Of a DNA stretch of 62,277 nt, positions 49,931-59,956 are shown piece after piece. The notes under the pieces were generated by a model that saw only the letters and a program-made list of their open reading frames with translations, searched no databases and was not told where the DNA came from. The translations under genes and the position numbers were made by a program. The DNA is from Mollicutes bacterium (GTDB lineage Bacteria > Bacillota_I > Bacilli_A > RF39 > UBA660), in NCBI GenBank assembly GCA_012799635.1, contig JAAZKW010000028.1:1-62277 (forward strand), read 5' to 3'. Each line of letters opens with the position of its first letter. The first letter of the stretch is position 1.

Positions 49931-50777
49931 CTAGAAAACTTTTATATTTACCATCTTTTTTTGTTCCTAATACACAATTTAAATTAATATTACTCATCGA
50001 AGCAAAGATATTCTTATCAACATCAATGTTTATTTTCTTCAGTTCTGCTATTAAATCTTTTATTTCTTTTCTTTTACTATCAAGCTCATCTAGATTACTA
50101 TTTTCTAAAAACTTACATGCACAATTTAAAAAACACAACTCATGGTCTTTAGCCCAAGCAATAATAGCTTTTTCTCTAACTAAATATAGTGGTCTTATAA
50201 GTTCAATTCCCTCATAATTATCACTGTGAAGTTTGGGTAACATTGTTTGAACCTCCCCAGCATAAAAAATTGATAAAAGTGTTGTTTCTATTACATCATT
50301 GAAATGATGACCTAAAGCTATTTTATTACAACCCATCGCTTTAGCTTTGCTATATAAAGCTCCTCTTCTCATTCTAGCACATAAATAACAAGGTGCTTTT
50401 TCATTTAAAGCATTACTACTTTCAAATATATTTGTAGAAAACACCTCTAAAGGAAGATTTAACTTTCTAGCATTTTCCTTTATTAAGGATATGTTTTCAT
50501 CATTATATCCTGGATTCATACAAACATAGCTAACTTTTATTTTACAAGGGCCATGCAACGCTAATTCTTCCATACATTTTGCAAGTAAGAAAGAATCTTT
50601 CCCTCCAGATATACAAACCATAATATGATCATTATCACTAACCAATTTATAATCACTTATTGCCTTTGTAAAAAGACGCCAAATATCTTTACGAAATTTA
50701 GTGATAATACTTCTTGATACTTTTTCATTATATTTTAATTTCTTTTTCATTTTACCCTTTAAATGATGCATCAACAT
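49881..50777 (-). CDS. TtcA-like tRNA 2-thiolation ATPase
   Basis: SGGKDSFLL, CYLCARMRRGALY, GHHFNDVIETTLL, CACKF. Confidence 0.75.
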   Translation of the reverse strand: MLMHHLKGKMKKKLKYNEKVSRSIITKFRKDIWRLFTKAISDYKLVSDNDHIMVCISGGKDSFLLAKCMEELALHGPCKIKVSYVCMNPGYNDENISLIKENARKLNLPLEVFSTNIFESSNALNEKAPCYLCARMRRGALYSKAKAMGCNKIALGHHFNDVIETTLLSIFYAGEVQTMLPKLHSDNYEGIELIRPLYLVREKAIIAWAKDHELCFLNCACKFLENSNLDELDSKRKEIKDLIAELKKINIDVDKNIFASMSNINLNCVLGTKKDGKYKSFLDDYNKKEKNEKVSKKS

Positions 50778-51390
50778 AATATATTGGTCTTTTCTCTTTT
50801 AAATATTGTTTTTCATAATTAGTCATTATATTCGGAATAGGATTTTCATCATTATGTAAATCTAAAGAAACTCTATCAAATGAATACCAATATTGACTAA
50901 GTGTTTCTAAAGAATATGCAAAAAATCCTTTATTATCAGTTTTTAATATAATTCGTTTGTGTTTTCTAAATACCTTATCGTATCGTTTTAAAAAACTTTC
51001 ATGAGTAAGACGCCTTCTTATATCATGTTTTTTAGGCCAAGGATCACAAAAAGTTAAATATATAGTATCTATTTCTTTTCCAAAGATATGATCTATTTCT
51101 TGAGCATCTGCGTTTATTAATCGCAAATTTTTTAAATTTACTTTTTCTAAATTGTTAACAGCCATCACCATTTGAGAATCTATTTGCTCAAGACCAATAA
51201 AGTTAATATTCGGATAACTTTTAGCCATATCAATAATAAAATCCCCTCTTCCCATTCCTAACTCTAGTTTAATAGGGTTATTATTATTAAATAACGTATG
51301 CCATTTTCCCTTATACTTTTCTGGATTTTTAACTAAATATTTGCTTTTAGATATTATTATATCAGCATTTTTTATTACATTATATTTCAT
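50752..51390 (-). CDS. trmB: tRNA (guanine-N7-)-methyltransferase
   Basis: LELGMGRGDFIIDMA, LTFCDPWPKKHDIRRRLTHESFL. Confidence 0.92.
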   Translation of the reverse strand: MKYNVIKNADIIISKSKYLVKNPEKYKGKWHTLFNNNNPIKLELGMGRGDFIIDMAKSYPNINFIGLEQIDSQMVMAVNNLEKVNLKNLRLINADAQEIDHIFGKEIDTIYLTFCDPWPKKHDIRRRLTHESFLKRYDKVFRKHKRIILKTDNKGFFAYSLETLSQYWYSFDRVSLDLHNDENPIPNIMTNYEKQYLKEKRPIYYVDASFKG

Positions 51391-51799
51391 TTATCTTCCT
51401 TTTTTCTAAATAATCGATTGCTTTTGTAAAAAGTTCTTTAATATCTTCATATGTAATTTTTATAAAGACTTCTTCTTTTGAAAACCACCCATAATCACTT
51501 ACTTCACTTTCCTGAACAGTGATTTCTTGATTCAAAGCTTTAGCTATAAAAAAGACCACTTCTTTTTGGACATCCTTTGCTTCAATATAATAACTTATAA
51601 CAAATTTTTTATCAGATAATATTTGAACATCAATATTTGTCTCTTCTTTAGTTTCTCTTATAGCAGTTTGTTTTTCATGTTCCTTTTCTTCCATATGTCT
51701 TTTGGGAAATCCCCAATAATTGGCTTCTTTTTGTTTAATAAGTAAAAATTGTTTCTTATCATTTATAACGATACATCCACAGCACTTTTCTTTTTTCAT
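51380..51799 (-). CDS. Nudix hydrolase
   Basis: GFPKRHMEEKEHEKQTAIRETKEETNI. Confidence 0.88.
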   Translation of the reverse strand: MKKEKCCGCIVINDKKQFLLIKQKEANYWGFPKRHMEEKEHEKQTAIRETKEETNIDVQILSDKKFVISYYIEAKDVQKEVVFFIAKALNQEITVQESEVSDYGWFSKEEVFIKITYEDIKELFTKAIDYLEKRKINEI

Positions 51800-51800
51800 T

Positions 51801-53168
51801 TTATTTTCCTTTTAAAATATCTATTATAGGAAGAAGATTCATACCAAAAGAACCTTTAAACAAAATAGCATCATCTTTTTCTAAAACTTCGTCTAAATAA
51901 GGCAAAATATCATAAGCCTTCTTAAACCATTTAACATTCTCTTTATTATATCCCTTATTAAGAATTATACTTAATGTATCTTTACAAGCATCTCCAACTA
52001 AAATAATTTTATCAAAATTATATTTAATAACTTCTTTACCCAGGTCTTCATGAATGCTTTTGGAAAACTTTCCTAATTCTAACATATCCGCTAAACATAT
52101 CAATTTTCTCTTACTAGGCAAACTATTAAACTGTCTTAAAGCAAGTTTCATAGAATCTATATTAGCATTATAAGCATCATTTACTATTTTAACACCACTT
52201 TTATTAATTAATATTTCTCCTCTTCCAGAGCTTACACTATAACTTCTTAATGCCTTTTTAATTGAAGAGCTATCTACATTATATAAATCTCCAACTGCAT
52301 AAGCAATTAAACTATTATATATAAAACCCTTTCCCAAAATATTTATAACTATTTTTTCATTATTAATCAAAAAAGTATTATGACCATCTTTTTCTATAAT
52401 ATTAGTAGCATTATAATCACAATTCGAATTAATTCCTACAGTAAGTATATTATATTTATCTTTAAGTTTATTATAAGCTTGATGAAGTAAGTCATTATCT
52501 TTATTAATAAGTAATTTACCTTCTTTTTTAAGACCATCTAAAATTTCAAGTTTTGCTTTTAAAATATTTTCTCTTGATCCTAGATTACCAATATGAGCAG
52601 TCCCCACATTTGTAATAATAGCTAAATCAGGTTTACCTATTTTTGATAAAACAGATATTTCTCCTAAAGAATTCATCCCCATTTCACTAACAATTATCTC
52701 TTCATCTTTTAATCTTAATATCGTAAGAGGAAATCCTATCGCATTGTTCAAATTTCCTTCATTTTTTAATACCTTATATTTCTTGGAAAGAACACTTGCT
52801 ACCATTTCTTTAGTAGTTGTTTTTCCTACACTTCCAGTTATACCAATAAGAGGAATGTTTGTCATACTTAATTTATATTCTGCAAGCTTTTGTAAAAATA
52901 AAATAGTATTTTCTGTAAGAATAATAGTATTTCTCTTATTTTTAATCACATCTTTATTATCTAAAATACATATCTTTGCACCTTTTTCAAAAGCATCTTC
53001 ATAAAAAGTATTACCATCTATTATCTCACCCTTAATACCAACAAAAACATCTCCTTGTTGAAGTTTTCGTGTATCAATACAAAAATTATCTAATACTAGG
53101 TTTTCATTTCCGCAAATAATTTTTGCATTTAGTTTTTCTAAAATATCCTTAATTACTATTTGCTTCAT
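51801..53168 (-). CDS. murF: UDP-N-acetylmuramoyl-tripeptide--D-alanyl-D-alanine ligase
   Basis: GITGSVGKTTTKEMVASVL, NEGNLNNAIGFPLTIL. Confidence 0.9.
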   Translation of the reverse strand: MKQIVIKDILEKLNAKIICGNENLVLDNFCIDTRKLQQGDVFVGIKGEIIDGNTFYEDAFEKGAKICILDNKDVIKNKRNTIILTENTILFLQKLAEYKLSMTNIPLIGITGSVGKTTTKEMVASVLSKKYKVLKNEGNLNNAIGFPLTILRLKDEEIIVSEMGMNSLGEISVLSKIGKPDLAIITNVGTAHIGNLGSRENILKAKLEILDGLKKEGKLLINKDNDLLHQAYNKLKDKYNILTVGINSNCDYNATNIIEKDGHNTFLINNEKIVINILGKGFIYNSLIAYAVGDLYNVDSSSIKKALRSYSVSSGRGEILINKSGVKIVNDAYNANIDSMKLALRQFNSLPSKRKLICLADMLELGKFSKSIHEDLGKEVIKYNFDKIILVGDACKDTLSIILNKGYNKENVKWFKKAYDILPYLDEVLEKDDAILFKGSFGMNLLPIIDILKGK

Positions 53169-53302
53169 AACAATCCCCTTTCAAAATAATTAACTAAATC
53201 TATTGTATCACGTAAGTAATAAAAACAAAACTTTTTATTGCTTGACATTTTATCTGTTCTTATGTAGTATAAAGCTTAATTAACTTGGAAAGGAAATTTA
53301 AA

Positions 53303-53716
53303 ATGGAACAAAAAAAGAAAGAAGTTACTGGCCTTAGAAAAGGAAATCGTCTTAAAAAAATTACAGCTGCAGCTTTAATTGGTTGTAGTTTAATTACTTT
53401 ATGTGGATGTGATAGTGGGAATAGAAAAAGTTCATATAGTTATAACTATACCTTTAATAAAGCAATAATAAATAATTACGATGGCAATGTTATGATTGTT
53501 GATGTTAAAACTTGGGATTATATTACTTATGAAGAAACACAACAACTATTGATAACCACAACAGATGATTTAGTTATTTTCACTAATACTATTGACACAA
53601 GGATCTTTGGTGATAAGAATTCACAAACCTCAGTTGAAGATTTTGCAAGAGCTTGCTTTGGTGAAGATAGGAATATTGTTTATTATAATGATATAAATAA
53701 AAGTCACGAAAGATAA
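53303..53716 (+). CDS. Putative lipoprotein
   Basis: Signal peptide with lipobox-like LITLCGC. Confidence 0.6.
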   Translation: MEQKKKEVTGLRKGNRLKKITAAALIGCSLITLCGCDSGNRKSSYSYNYTFNKAIINNYDGNVMIVDVKTWDYITYEETQQLLITTTDDLVIFTNTIDTRIFGDKNSQTSVEDFARACFGEDRNIVYYNDINKSHER

Positions 53717-53842
53717 ACCATATCTATTTGCTTTAAAAAACTGTGATTATTAGTTTCACAGTTTTATTTTGGTTTTTATATATTCATAAACTTTTGATAT
53801 AAAAGTTCACACTTTTCTTGACCCATTTTTTTAAATTTACAT

Positions 53843-54742
53843 TTAATTGGTATTCTCCTCAAATAATGATTTTGTTATTGAACCAATGCCAACCCCTATA
53901 GCGGTAATAAATAAATACCATGCACTATGAATTAAAACAAACTTATTGTAAAAAATAAAAACCGAAGGTATAAAAAGTAAAGATACTATCATAGGATAAA
54001 ACGCTTTATTTTTTAGATTAGATTTATAACCAAATATTATTGATAAGAAAAAAGCTAATAACATATTTAATAAAATAGTTCCCATATGATTAAATTTCAA
54101 AAAGAACATCGGCAAAAGATAAAACAATAGAAGTTGAATAAACAAAATATTTGAATCCCATAAATTTATTTTAAATTTTTTTGACATTTTACTAACAACT
54201 TCATTTACTTCATCCCACGAAGAAACCCTATCATATGGAAGATACAAATCTTTATTGTAATAACTGGTAAATAAATAACAGGTCGTTTTAGTATTAGATA
54301 CTTCCTCAATGTTGAAATGTGAATCATCAAAGAATAAATCTATTCCATATTCTTCACAAGCTTTTGCTTTTTCTTTATCACAGATTAGTTTATCATATTT
54401 AATTCCATATTTTTTCAATTGCTTTGCAGTTGATCTATAAGCATCCTTTAAATGTTTATTATTTCTTGCAGTAATTATATATATTTTATGACCTTTTTCT
54501 TTTAAAGAATTTATTACTTTAACAGCATTTTCTTTAGCGGGTATTTTATCAAAACTTTTCTCAAACAACTCAAAAACCGCCTTAATATCTTCCTTTTTCA
54601 GATATTTAGTTAATTGCATATAATAAATACCATCTTTAATTAAAGAAGAAACATCAATATTAAATTTCTTATTCAAAATATGTTTATTAAAGTATTCACA
54701 TGTTGACGATATTGTATCATCTATATCAAATCCTATTTTCAT
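53843..54742 (-). CDS. HAD/5'-nucleotidase-like domain with C-terminal TM region
   Basis: MKIGFDIDDTISST, IYIITARNNKH, DLFFDDSHFN; start after AAAGGAG. Confidence 0.7.
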   Translation of the reverse strand: MKIGFDIDDTISSTCEYFNKHILNKKFNIDVSSLIKDGIYYMQLTKYLKKEDIKAVFELFEKSFDKIPAKENAVKVINSLKEKGHKIYIITARNNKHLKDAYRSTAKQLKKYGIKYDKLICDKEKAKACEEYGIDLFFDDSHFNIEEVSNTKTTCYLFTSYYNKDLYLPYDRVSSWDEVNEVVSKMSKKFKINLWDSNILFIQLLLFYLLPMFFLKFNHMGTILLNMLLAFFLSIIFGYKSNLKNKAFYPMIVSLLFIPSVFIFYNKFVLIHSAWYLFITAIGVGIGSITKSLFEENTN

Positions 54743-54755
54743 TTTATACTCCTTT

Positions 54756-55370
54756 TTATCTATTTCTAACCTTTTGGTAAAACTCATATAAAGAATTTTC
54801 ATCTTTAATAAAATAACTATCTATTCCAGCATTCTTAGCACCATCGATATCATCTTTTTGATCATTTCCAATCATAATACATTTATCTTTTGGTGTATCT
54901 CCTATAGCGAGTAAAAAAGCTTCAAGATGGGGCTTTATAGCATCATCTCCGGTTATAACCTCATCTATATATTCATATAATCCCATTTTCCTAAGTCTAG
55001 GCACTTGAGTTTCTCTAAACCAACTAGTAAGAACAACAATGCTTTTATTATTATTTTTTAAATAACCGAAAAGTTCCCGAACCCCTTTGGGATGTGTATC
55101 AATAATATTTTCTCCTTGATAAACAAGCCATTTATGTATTAACTTTTCAGATATATTAAAACCATAAAATTTAAAACAAGAAATTAAGAGTTCTACATCA
55201 TATTTTTTAGCTTCGCTATAAAATTTATCAATTACTAATTCTTTTTTACTTAAAAAATCTTCTAAAATGCTAGGTTCTAAATTATCTTCAAAAAATTTTT
55301 TTTCTTTAGACCAATTTGGTATTAATAGAGTATAATCTAAATCAAAAATATATTTATCATAATCTTTCAT
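54756..55370 (-). CDS. HAD-superfamily hydrolase
   Basis: YIFDLDYTLL, VVLTSWF, MIGNDQKDDIDGAKNAGI. Confidence 0.8.
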   Translation of the reverse strand: MKDYDKYIFDLDYTLLIPNWSKEKKFFEDNLEPSILEDFLSKKELVIDKFYSEAKKYDVELLISCFKFYGFNISEKLIHKWLVYQGENIIDTHPKGVRELFGYLKNNNKSIVVLTSWFRETQVPRLRKMGLYEYIDEVITGDDAIKPHLEAFLLAIGDTPKDKCIMIGNDQKDDIDGAKNAGIDSYFIKDENSLYEFYQKVRNR

Positions 55371-55438
55371 GTAATCTCCTATTTATTATTATAAAGCATT
55401 TCCATAATAAAGGAAACTGTAAATATTCCAAAATAAAA

Positions 55439-55461
55439 GTCGCAAATAAATTTTAAGCGAC
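55439..55461 (-). terminator. Hairpin after DUF134 gene
   Basis: GTCGC..GCGAC. Confidence 0.45.
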
Positions 55462-55485
55462 AAAATTAACTGTTAAATCAATTAT

Positions 55486-55842
55486 TTAATTAAAACGAGG
55501 TCCTCGTCCCTGCCTTTGACATCCTCTTCCACAACTTTTATTTTGCCCATCACAAAGTCGATACTCTCCACCTTCAATTGTTAAAGATTTTCCATTAACT
55601 AAAACTTCTGCTAGTTTTTTTCTTGCTTCAACATAAATACCTTGAACAGTGCTACGAGCAACATTCATTTGCAAAGCGCATTCTTCTTGAGTAAAACCCT
55701 CTAAGTCAATAAGTCTTATAGCTTCATACTCATCTACACTCATAATTATATGTCCTTCTTTTTTTAACAAAGGATTAAGAGGACCAAAACTATTACTTAT
55801 AGGAAGACAACATACTCTTCTTCTTTTTCTTGGTCTTGCCAT
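55486..55842 (-). CDS. DUF134/UPF0251-like HTH protein
   Basis: [22 protein letters not shown]...[30 protein letters not shown]. Confidence 0.85.
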   Translation of the reverse strand: MARPRKRRRVCCLPISNSFGPLNPLLKKEGHIIMSVDEYEAIRLIDLEGFTQEECALQMNVARSTVQGIYVEARKKLAEVLVNGKSLTIEGGEYRLCDGQNKSCGRGCQRQGRGPRFN

Positions 55843-55888
55843 ACTAAATCAACTCCATTTCACTTAAAGACTAACCAATAATTTTTGG

Positions 55889-56158
55889 TTAGTCTTTAAG
55901 GTTTTCTAATTGTTTATCGACTGCTTCAAGTTCATCTTGTAAAATGTCTTTTTGTTCTTTAAGGATTTCTTTTTTTGTTTTTGAAGATACTTGATTCATT
56001 CTAAAACATCTTCTCCCACCACGTCTGCAGCCAAACCCTAGGCCTAATCCCATTCCAGTTCCAACATCATTTTGTTGTCCATTATCTGTACAATTTCCTA
56101 AGCCTCTTCCTGTTGCTGGGCCTTTACCTGTTGGACCCATTCCATCTTTCTTCGGCAT
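55889..56158 (-). CDS. DUF5320-like Gly-rich protein
   Basis: MPKKDGMGPTGKGPATGRGLGNC...; SD AGGAGG. Confidence 0.75.
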   Translation of the reverse strand: MPKKDGMGPTGKGPATGRGLGNCTDNGQQNDVGTGMGLGLGFGCRRGGRRCFRMNQVSSKTKKEILKEQKDILQDELEAVDKQLENLKD

Positions 56159-56176
56159 GTTATTCACCTCCTTATA

Positions 56177-56237
56177 ATTTCTGACATATGTCAATAACCA
56201 CTTATAGTATATCACATTTCTGGCATATGTCAATAAT
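56177..56237 (-). promoter_or_regulatory. Paired palindromic operators around promoter of DUF5320-DUF134 operon
   Basis: TTTCTGACATATGTCAATAA and TTTCTGGCATATGTCAATAA spaced 39 bp; TTGACA-16-TATACT on minus strand. Confidence 0.7.
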
Positions 56238-56352
56238 TATTTGGTTATTTTATTCAATTAAACTTTTAGCATCTTTTCTAGCTTTTCTATCTGTTTCAAT
56301 TAAATCATATTATTCTTTAAATAAAAATAATATAAAAAAAGGTAAAATGTGT

Positions 56353-57930
56353 TTACTTTTTACCTTTATCTTTTTTATTAACAGATGTGTTAGTAATATT
56401 ATCCTGAACTTTTGTCATTTCCTCAGCATTCTTTAAAGAAGCCTCATATTGTTCTTCGATAATTTTAATTTCTTCTACCGTAAATAAATCCCTTCTAGCA
56501 TAAAGTCTTACTCCAACTCTACCTTCTTCATAAATAATAATATATTTTTCATTATCTATATTATAAAATAATGCATCAGATGTATCTACTAGTATATGAG
56601 TAAAATCATATTTTTTAATAAATTCTTGATAATCTAATTGTCCTGTTTGAAGTTTATAGTTTTCTTCAAAAATATCTTCTTTATGATTATTCTTTTTCAA
56701 AAACACTTCTGCTCTTGGATCTATATATGATTTAAATCCTGCAAACTCCACTGTTCCACCATTATTAAATGATGAATATACTGTCGAAGTTTTAGGATCC
56801 GCATACATTTGAAGCACTGCCATTGCATTAGAAAGCCCATTAGAAAGAGCAATGTTCTTACTATTAATAGCAAATAATACCATCGTTCCCCCCATAGAGG
56901 CAATTGCTAAAATTATAGTAAAAACCTGGATTATTGTCTTCAAAACTTTATTGTTTATTTTTATATTTTTAGGATATATGTCCCTAAAGAAATATGCAAA
57001 GGGAAAGAAAGCTACTAGAATAAAATGACTTAATGCTTTAATAGTTATAAAGCCTAATATTAAAGTGCCTGCGATTAAACATAAATATCTAACACGCATA
57101 CGTCCATTTTTGAAATATCCAAAACATAACATAATTGTAAGAGCTATACCAAAAATTATATAGCAAGTTAAGGAATTAAAAGTAAAAGGTCCTAATTCTA
57201 ATATATATAAATGCATTAACTTATTACCATAACTTCTAAATATAAATGTTATTGCATCTACCGTATAGGGATTAATAAAACCTACTAATAAAGAAACTAC
57301 TATTGCTAAAAAGAACGGCTTTTTCTCAAATCCTTGAAGCTTTAATTTTTCACACTTAAAGGAATCAATTACATATGGAAGAATAAATAAGAACATCATC
57401 CACCATAGTGAAGCATGTAAATTAATTTCAAGCAGTGATAAAAAAGGAAGCCATAATAAATATCTTTTCTTCTTAGTTTTAATATAGAGTTCTAATACAT
57501 AAATAACTGCCAATAATATAGCGAAGCTAAATATTTGAGGTCTAGTTACTATATAATTAATACTTAATATAAAATCACAAAGTAACATTATAATAAGAGA
57601 TAAGTTTTCATTATTATCACTTAATAACATTGATATTTTAAATAATAATAAACATATTATAAAATTAACACCAATAACAAGAACAATAAGTCCTATTTCT
57701 TTGAAAAAATCAAATACGAGCCAAAATATAACTGCTGAAAGCCAATTTTGAACTACTATATCTAATCCCTGATGAATAGAAAGAACATCTTGATAATAAA
57801 TGCCATTATTAACAATTTCTCTGCCTTCAGCAAGAATATACCATAGATCATTATCAAGTATACCTTTTAATAAAATAAATAATGCGGGCAAACTAAAAAA
57901 TAATAAATATTTCCATATTTTCTTTTTCAT
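56353..57930 (-). CDS. Polytopic membrane protein (glycosyltransferase/polymerase-like)
   Basis: 525 aa, ~10 hydrophobic segments plus soluble C-terminus. Confidence 0.5.
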   Translation of the reverse strand: MKKKIWKYLLFFSLPALFILLKGILDNDLWYILAEGREIVNNGIYYQDVLSIHQGLDIVVQNWLSAVIFWLVFDFFKEIGLIVLVIGVNFIICLLLFKISMLLSDNNENLSLIIMLLCDFILSINYIVTRPQIFSFAILLAVIYVLELYIKTKKKRYLLWLPFLSLLEINLHASLWWMMFLFILPYVIDSFKCEKLKLQGFEKKPFFLAIVVSLLVGFINPYTVDAITFIFRSYGNKLMHLYILELGPFTFNSLTCYIIFGIALTIMLCFGYFKNGRMRVRYLCLIAGTLILGFITIKALSHFILVAFFPFAYFFRDIYPKNIKINNKVLKTIIQVFTIILAIASMGGTMVLFAINSKNIALSNGLSNAMAVLQMYADPKTSTVYSSFNNGGTVEFAGFKSYIDPRAEVFLKKNNHKEDIFEENYKLQTGQLDYQEFIKKYDFTHILVDTSDALFYNIDNEKYIIIYEEGRVGVRLYARRDLFTVEEIKIIEEQYEASLKNAEEMTKVQDNITNTSVNKKDKGKK

Positions 57931-58017
57931 AAAAAAACTCCTTATAATTTACTAGTCTAATCCCTAAGTAAATTATAAGGGTATTTGCTTATTAAAGTCA
58001 AGTAAATATGCTTAAAA

Positions 58018-58386
58018 CTATATCCACCTTGAAATAGAAACTATTCTTGTAGTATATTCTTGATAGTTAGTAAATAATTTAATAATTACATTAATAAATT
58101 CTTTAACCATTTCTTTATAATCTTTTTTAACATTTATTTTAATCATTTGTTTTTGAACTTCTTTTCTAAAAGCATAATCATTTATATACTTTGCTACTGC
58201 ACTATCTAAATTGGTAATTTTTTCAACACTTACTGAATCATTGATATCAACATTAAAAATGTATTCACGATATATCCGAATAATACTTTTAGTTATTTCA
58301 TCCTCTTTTAAAGGATTAAATTCAATAATACTATAATAATTTGGACAATATTTTAAAACTTTTTTACTGTATTCCAACTTTATCAC
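58018..58386 (-). CDS. Hypothetical protein
   Basis: 122 aa ORF. Confidence 0.4.
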   Translation of the reverse strand: MIKLEYSKKVLKYCPNYYSIIEFNPLKEDEITKSIIRIYREYIFNVDINDSVSVEKITNLDSAVAKYINDYAFRKEVQKQMIKINVKKDYKEMVKEFINVIIKLFTNYQEYTTRIVSISRWI

Positions 58387-58498
58387 TACCTTATCTTTAA
58401 TACATCATATACTAAAAGTTAGTTTTTGTAAATACAAATTAAAAAAATTTTATACCTTAAAATAAAAAAAGCCCTTAATTATGGACTATTTTTAAAAA

Positions 58499-58574
58499 TG
58501 GTGTCCTGTTGGGAGCTCGAATCCCAGACCCCTTGATTAAAAGTCAAGTGCTCTACCTACTGAGCTAACAGGAC
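58499..58574 (-). tRNA. tRNA-Lys(UUU)
   Basis: GTCCTGTTAGCTCAGTAGGTAGAGCACTTGACTTTTAATCAAGG...ACCA; CCA encoded. Confidence 0.95.
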
Positions 58575-58586
58575 ATAAAACGAAAA

Positions 58587-58662
58587 TGGCTGCCTCGGGT
58601 GGACTCGAACCACCGGAATGTCAGAGTCAAAGTCTGATGCCTTACCACTTGGCTACGAGGCA
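58587..58662 (-). tRNA. tRNA-Gln(UUG)
   Basis: TGCCTCGTAGCCAAGTGGTAAGGCATCAGACTTTGACTCTG...GCCA. Confidence 0.93.
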
Positions 58663-58666
58663 ATAA

Positions 58667-58750
58667 TGGTGGAAGGAGACGGATTTGAACCATCGTACCC
58701 AAGGGAACAGATTTACAGTCTGCCGCGTTTGACCACTTCGCTATCCTTCC
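58667..58750 (-). tRNA. tRNA-Tyr(GUA)
   Basis: GGAAGGATAGCGAAGTGGTCAAACGCGGCAGACTGTAAATCTG...ACCA with long variable arm. Confidence 0.95.
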
Positions 58751-58913
58751 AAATTATTAAAAATCGCGCATAAAAAATAACCGCCTTTTTCAATACAAGC
58801 ACTATATTATCATGAAATTCTCTTTTTGTGAATACTTTTTTAACAATTTGCTTGAATTTTACGATAATATTATATTAAAAATTATACTAATTAAAATAAT
58901 ATTTCTTTTATTT

Positions 58914-59954
58914 TTAACTTTTTTCTCCAATAAAAATTAATTCTCTTTGAATAATAAAATTAACAACAAATATTACTAGATCAACTACTATCTTAATTAA
59001 AGTTGGATTAATACTAATGAGTGTTGCTAAGTATTCTACCGTTAATCCAGATACAAACATTTGAATAATAACTAATAAGACGTATTTAATAAAAGATGTT
59101 TTATTTTCTTTTTTAAATACTAATTTAGCATTAACCATATAATTATATAAACTTGATATAACTCTTGCACAAATTGTTGCTAATAAAATATTGTAATTAA
59201 ACTTAAATAATATCCAAAACAAAGAAAAAAACAAAATATCAACAACAAATGATGAAATTGATGCAAAAATATATTTTAAAAATAATTTATATATTGAAAT
59301 AGAATCTTTAATAGGATTAAAATGACTTTCACTATTTCCAGATATATAAATCGTTTCAATATCAACTTCATAAATAGGAACATTCTTATTAATAGTTTCT
59401 ATTAACATATTTGTTTCATATTCAAACCTTTCCCCTAGTGTATCTATAAACTTAACCATAACATCTTTTGGGTACCCTCTTAAACCTGTTTGAGTATCAG
59501 TAATACTAAGTCCTATAAAGAGCTTAAAAACTCTTCTTGTTATCTTATTTCCAAACTTATTTCTTGTTGGAACATTTTTACTATCAAAATTACGACAACC
59601 CAAAATTAAACTATTTGGATGTCGTTCTATTTCACTTGCTACTTTCTTTATATCTTTAATGCTATGTTGTCCATCACTATCAGCGGTAACAACACCCTTT
59701 AGTTTAGGATAAGTATTTAAAAGATAATTAAAAGCATCCTTCATAGCCCTACCTTTTCCTAAATTAATGTAATGATGTAAAACTATTATACCTTTTTTCT
59801 CTATCTTTTTAAAAAAATCATTATATTCTTTTCTACATCCATCATTAATTACTAAAATATTTTTAGTTTCTTTTAATAAGTTATCTAAAAAAGCTTCGAA
59901 AATTTGAATATTAGGATTAAGGGTTGGAATTACTACAAAAATATTATCATTCAT
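58914..59954 (-). CDS. GT2 glycosyltransferase fused to GtrA-like membrane domain
   Basis: VVIPTLNPN, TADSDGQHSIKDI, DTQTGLRGYP; 4-TM C-terminus. Confidence 0.85.
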   Translation of the reverse strand: MNDNIFVVIPTLNPNIQIFEAFLDNLLKETKNILVINDGCRKEYNDFFKKIEKKGIIVLHHYINLGKGRAMKDAFNYLLNTYPKLKGVVTADSDGQHSIKDIKKVASEIERHPNSLILGCRNFDSKNVPTRNKFGNKITRRVFKLFIGLSITDTQTGLRGYPKDVMVKFIDTLGERFEYETNMLIETINKNVPIYEVDIETIYISGNSESHFNPIKDSISIYKLFLKYIFASISSFVVDILFFSLFWILFKFNYNILLATICARVISSLYNYMVNAKLVFKKENKTSFIKYVLLVIIQMFVSGLTVEYLATLISINPTLIKIVVDLVIFVVNFIIQRELIFIGEKS

Positions 59955-59956
59955 AT

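Noticed and set aside
56244-56330. Possible short gene remnant on minus strand (DLIETDRKARKDAKSLIE*)
   Set aside because: No start, SD or homologous match seen; too short to support.
58387-58913. Additional structured ncRNA in the tRNA intergenic region
   Set aside because: Three tRNAs explain the GC-rich structured stretch; the remaining sequence is AT-rich with no clear fold.
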